64,000 nt of DNA, taken from contig CM049310.1 of assembly GCA_026874595.1 (NCBI GenBank), positions 26,647,058 through 26,711,057 on the forward strand. The letters are read 5' to 3'. Origin of the DNA: Sipunculus nudus. Lineage: Eukaryota; Annelida; Sipuncula; Golfingiida; Sipunculidae. Position numbers and translations under genes: made by a program. The notes under the pieces were generated by a model. It did no database searches, was not told the DNA's origin, and saw only the letters and a program-made list of their open reading frames with translations. Below, piece by piece: positions 61,517 through 64,000 of this stretch; within the stretch, counting starts at the first letter, position 1; the number at the start of each line of letters is the position of its first letter.

Positions 61517-63262
61517 TCACTTACGGCCGTGACCCCTCCGAGCGGATTTTCCTCGAAAGGAGGAGGTCTGGCTAGACCCGGACGTCCGAGCAGATGGGCG
61601 GGTGGGAGCCACCGAGCTGCTAGCAGCCGGAGCCCGGACAGGAGCAGTACGGGACCAGTAAGGGCGAGACGCCTGTGAGGTCGGAGGAGGCGCCGGCTGG
61701 AGGCGAGCCTGACGATCTGAACGATCCAGGGCAGCCTCATACACGCGGGATAGATGACCCATGAAGAGGAGAGACCCCGTGAACGGCTGAGTATACAGAT
61801 CCGAGGGCTCCGCTGGTGACAGCGCTGGCTGGACGGAGCGAAGGGTGCGGAGACACCCGGCACGGCGGAGTAGGATACAATCCTCCACCAGTCGTCAGGC
61901 CAAGTGTTGTAACTCGACACATGCGTGTGCGGAAGCCTGCCATATATATACCGTCAGAGAAGGGTTGATCAAGCCCAGATTCCGCCCGCATCAGTTCAGA
62001 TGGAACAGCGGGAAAGGCAGGAGACGGGACGAGCCTGTCAAGGCAGGTCGCCCGATACGCCTTAGGGGACCATAAGTACTGATCTGCCAAGGGTTCCGCG
62101 CAATGAGGATATAGCACCGGTGACAGCAGCATGATGATTGTCAAGTAGCCGAGCTATCTCATCGGTAAATTCCATGCAGACCTGAGGCCCAGAAGTCGGC
62201 GCCAAGAGCGTGGACAGGTTTAGGTAGAACCCGGCCGAGGCGGCAGAGGCGGGCGGTGGCAGGAGGCGCTGGAAGGTCGGCCCATCCCGTCGAGACGCCT
62301 GCATGGTGTGGGCCACCTGATCAAGTAGGTCAGATTTCATGGTGCGCCACGCCTGTCTCTGTGTGTTGAGAGCAGTCCACTGATCCGTACCGGCTGGAGG
62401 TGCCTGATCTGTAAACATAAGCAGAGAACGGACGGACGGAATATCAAGAGCGGACGAAACCTCCGGAGCGGTCTGGACACAGACGGGGTCCAGACGCAGA
62501 CAGGAGGGGAACCAACCATCGGAAGGACAGGCAAGGAGGTGGTCCTTCAGGGGGCGAAGGGACGGACGGCTGGGAAGGGGGGGGATCAAGCGGGGGGGGG
62601 TGGGGGGTGGGGGGGGGGGGGCGGGGCTCTTACCTGCGCCGGAGCCTGCAGGGAACGAGCGACCTCCATCCAAACGAGACGCTGTGGAAACAACACAGGA
62701 GGATCGGCCGAAGACACCTGTCCCAGAGCCGCGGCCGCGGACTCAGACTCAAGGTCGAAATCCGCCCGTAAGGATTCACAAAAACTGGAGAGACGATGAA
62801 TGAGGGAAATGGCATGAGCCTTCTCGAGGGCCTGGGCAGGGCAGGGGCTTTCTGGAGGGGGCGGCTAGAGTCCTAGCCATAGCCCCAACAGGGGTCTGGA
62901 GGACAGAGCCCTGGGAGGGTGGGACGGGGCCCATTACTAGAAGTGGATCCGCAGAGGGGGAGCGTAAGGCCACCAAACTAGACTCAGATGGAGGGGCGCC
63001 CCCCAACCCCCCCCCCCCCCCGGCCCCCCGCCACCGGAGCCGAAGAGAGCGTGGGAGAGGGCACAATGGGATCAAGAGCAGTCGACCATGCATGAAGTCG
63101 AGCCCATTGAGAGAGCGGCCACGTATGACAATAAAAACACGGGTCCGCCTCACCCAGGCACGTGCCCTCACTGGAGCGACAGCCGAGACAAGAGGGGTGA
63201 GTATCCCAGGAAGGGAGAGACGCTCCACAAGACGAACAAGTCCGAGAGACTTCCAAGCACAA
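61517..63262 (-). pseudogene. DIRS copy 2 gag-like ORF with predicted 64-bp intron
   Basis: N-terminal Cys/His cluster (CSSCGASLPSWDTHPSCLGC, CFYCHTW) near 63240-63130, aligned with copy 1. A donor CAG|GTAAGA at 62633 and acceptor TTCCCAG ending at 62570 define a 64-bp C-rich intron; joining moves from one frame into the frame of 62062-62569 (RPSLRPLKDHLLACPSDG, WRTMKSDLLDQVAHTM, VCMEFTDE). The tail is basic (SSFRGKSARRGHGRK, end 61517). Other frame breaks are present, so the copy is not intact. Confidence 0.6.
62570..62633 (-). other. Predicted 64-bp intron in DIRS gag, copy 2
   Basis: GTAAGA donor, TTCCCAG acceptor, interior almost entirely C on the coding strand (G runs on plus at 62576-62622). 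Same place in gag as the 39-bp intron of copy 1. Confidence 0.5.
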
Positions 63263-63447
63263 ATGCCAGAAGAATAAGTGTCTCTACCAAAAACGAGGCA
63301 TGACCTAGATACCCGAGAATGAGGCAGAAGTGGGCGATGATAGGCCTACTCAGAGAAAATTTTGTAAGTGGGGCTTCTGGCGTGTGAATACTAACAGAGA
63401 ATATTCTCATTAATACAGAAAACGCTCACATCGATGTTTACTTAATA

Positions 63448-64000
63448 ACAAGGGACCTATGGGTCACGACGCTCAGCTGTTATATATGATAAAAAAATAT
63501 TATTTAGAAATGAGGCACATGCTGGTTTTGTGTGGTAATAAATATAAGCTGTATTATGAGTTGTTGTTGTTTAGCTTATGTATGATTTTGATAGTACCTT
63601 TGGAGACAGGGAAGAGGATTGATTTCATTTATTTTATTAACAAATGGAGTACTATTGTCACACAGATTTTGACTTGGCCATATAACTTATAAGCAGAACA
63701 TATAATATAAGAGTTTAACTATTTATTAAAAAAAATTACAAATATTGTCCCAAATATAATTTTTATAAAAAAATAATGAGAATCATATGATTTTTTTAAA
63801 TGAAATATAACTGATATGATTATTAAAATAAAATTAAAAAATATATTTATGAATGCATATTCATGAATGCATTCATGAATACATTTTGAAAGTATTTGCA
63901 CGAGTATTCATATACTTTCATTTACCTGAATTCCTATTCTTTATGCAAGAAATTTTATAATGGAGTACATAATCATATTCGTATTTAAATACAATTACAA
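63448..64000 (+). mobile_element. Family B repeat, 5' part, cut by window end
   Basis: Starts ACAAGGGACCTATGGGTCAC, GACGCTCAGCTGTTATATAT; nearly identical to 37324-37880 over its whole 550 bp, so a recent relative. It begins exactly where DIRS copy 2 ends. Confidence 0.8.

Larger units (their letters stand above)
58484..63447 (-). mobile_element. DIRS-type tyrosine-recombinase retrotransposon, copy 2
   Basis: Same architecture and orientation as copy 1 but clearly diverged: ITRs at 58536-58670 and 63300-63430 (inverted), internal complementary region at 58720-58850, then recombinase, RT and gag on the minus strand. The left end is 50 bp from the RFC1 acceptor at 58434; the right end abuts a family B element. 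Several frameshifts make it defective. Confidence 0.83.

Overview
This is eukaryotic, intron-rich, AT-rich nuclear DNA, most likely from a mollusc (bivalve-like). That assignment is an inference from two conserved host genes and from the repeat types: Helitron-like elements with tandem cores, repeats carrying AGGTCA motifs and GTCC/GGAC runs, DIRS retroelements and an L1/Tx1-type LINE. No species can be named from the sequence.

Host genes. Two conserved genes converge tail to tail. On the + strand, ten exons (299-9231) encode the C-terminal 392 residues of the U5 snRNP protein PRPF6; its 5' part lies left of the window. On the - strand, 22 exons (58433 down to 11714) encode the last 991 residues of RFC1, the large subunit of the clamp loader replication factor C; the N-terminal ~130-150 residues lie right of the window. 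All exon junctions were phased by hand and join in frame.

Mobile DNA fills the introns and the intergenic gap. Three Helitron-like elements (2029-4200 +, 9695-11138 -, 56577-57783 -) share a TATCC...GGATAC-type 5' end, a GC-rich 3' hairpin and a terminal CTAG, each inserted between A and T. Two DIRS-type tyrosine-recombinase retroelements (about 11962-16992 and 58484-63447) have inverted terminal repeats and an internal complementary region; both are defective, with complementary lesions. A nearly intact L1/Tx1-type LINE (44361-56396, -) has a perfect 14-bp target duplication. Its ORF2 is split by a 6.6-kb DNA element with CACTG...CAGTG ends and a TA duplication, and that element contains a further 2.4-kb repeat. 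A repeat family with a GCTCAGCTGA subterminal inverted repeat (families A and B) forms a ~339-bp tandem array at 33968-41366 into which a 2.65-kb relative has inserted. Smaller TIR elements lie at 17073-17411, 18977-19986 and 42695-42915.

Region by region: 1-9.7 kb PRPF6 with a Helitron; 9.7-11.5 kb convergent intergenic DNA with a second Helitron; 11.7-17.7 kb last RFC1 exons around DIRS copy 1; 17.8-20.6 kb reverse family-A element with a nested TIR element; 20.6-30.3 kb compact RFC1 core (BRCT, AAA+ and C-terminal domain exons); 30.3-41.4 kb one large intron made of repeats; 41.4-44.0 kb RFC1 linker exons; 44.3-56.4 kb LINE with nested insertions; 56.6-58.4 kb third Helitron and the most upstream RFC1 exon; 58.5-64 kb DIRS copy 2 and the start of another family-B element.

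The most notable structures are the splice-junction minisatellites on both sides of one RFC1 exon, a short intron conserved in the gag gene of both DIRS copies, the regularly spaced AGGTCA direct repeats in a Helitron, and the datable nest of insertions in the LINE.
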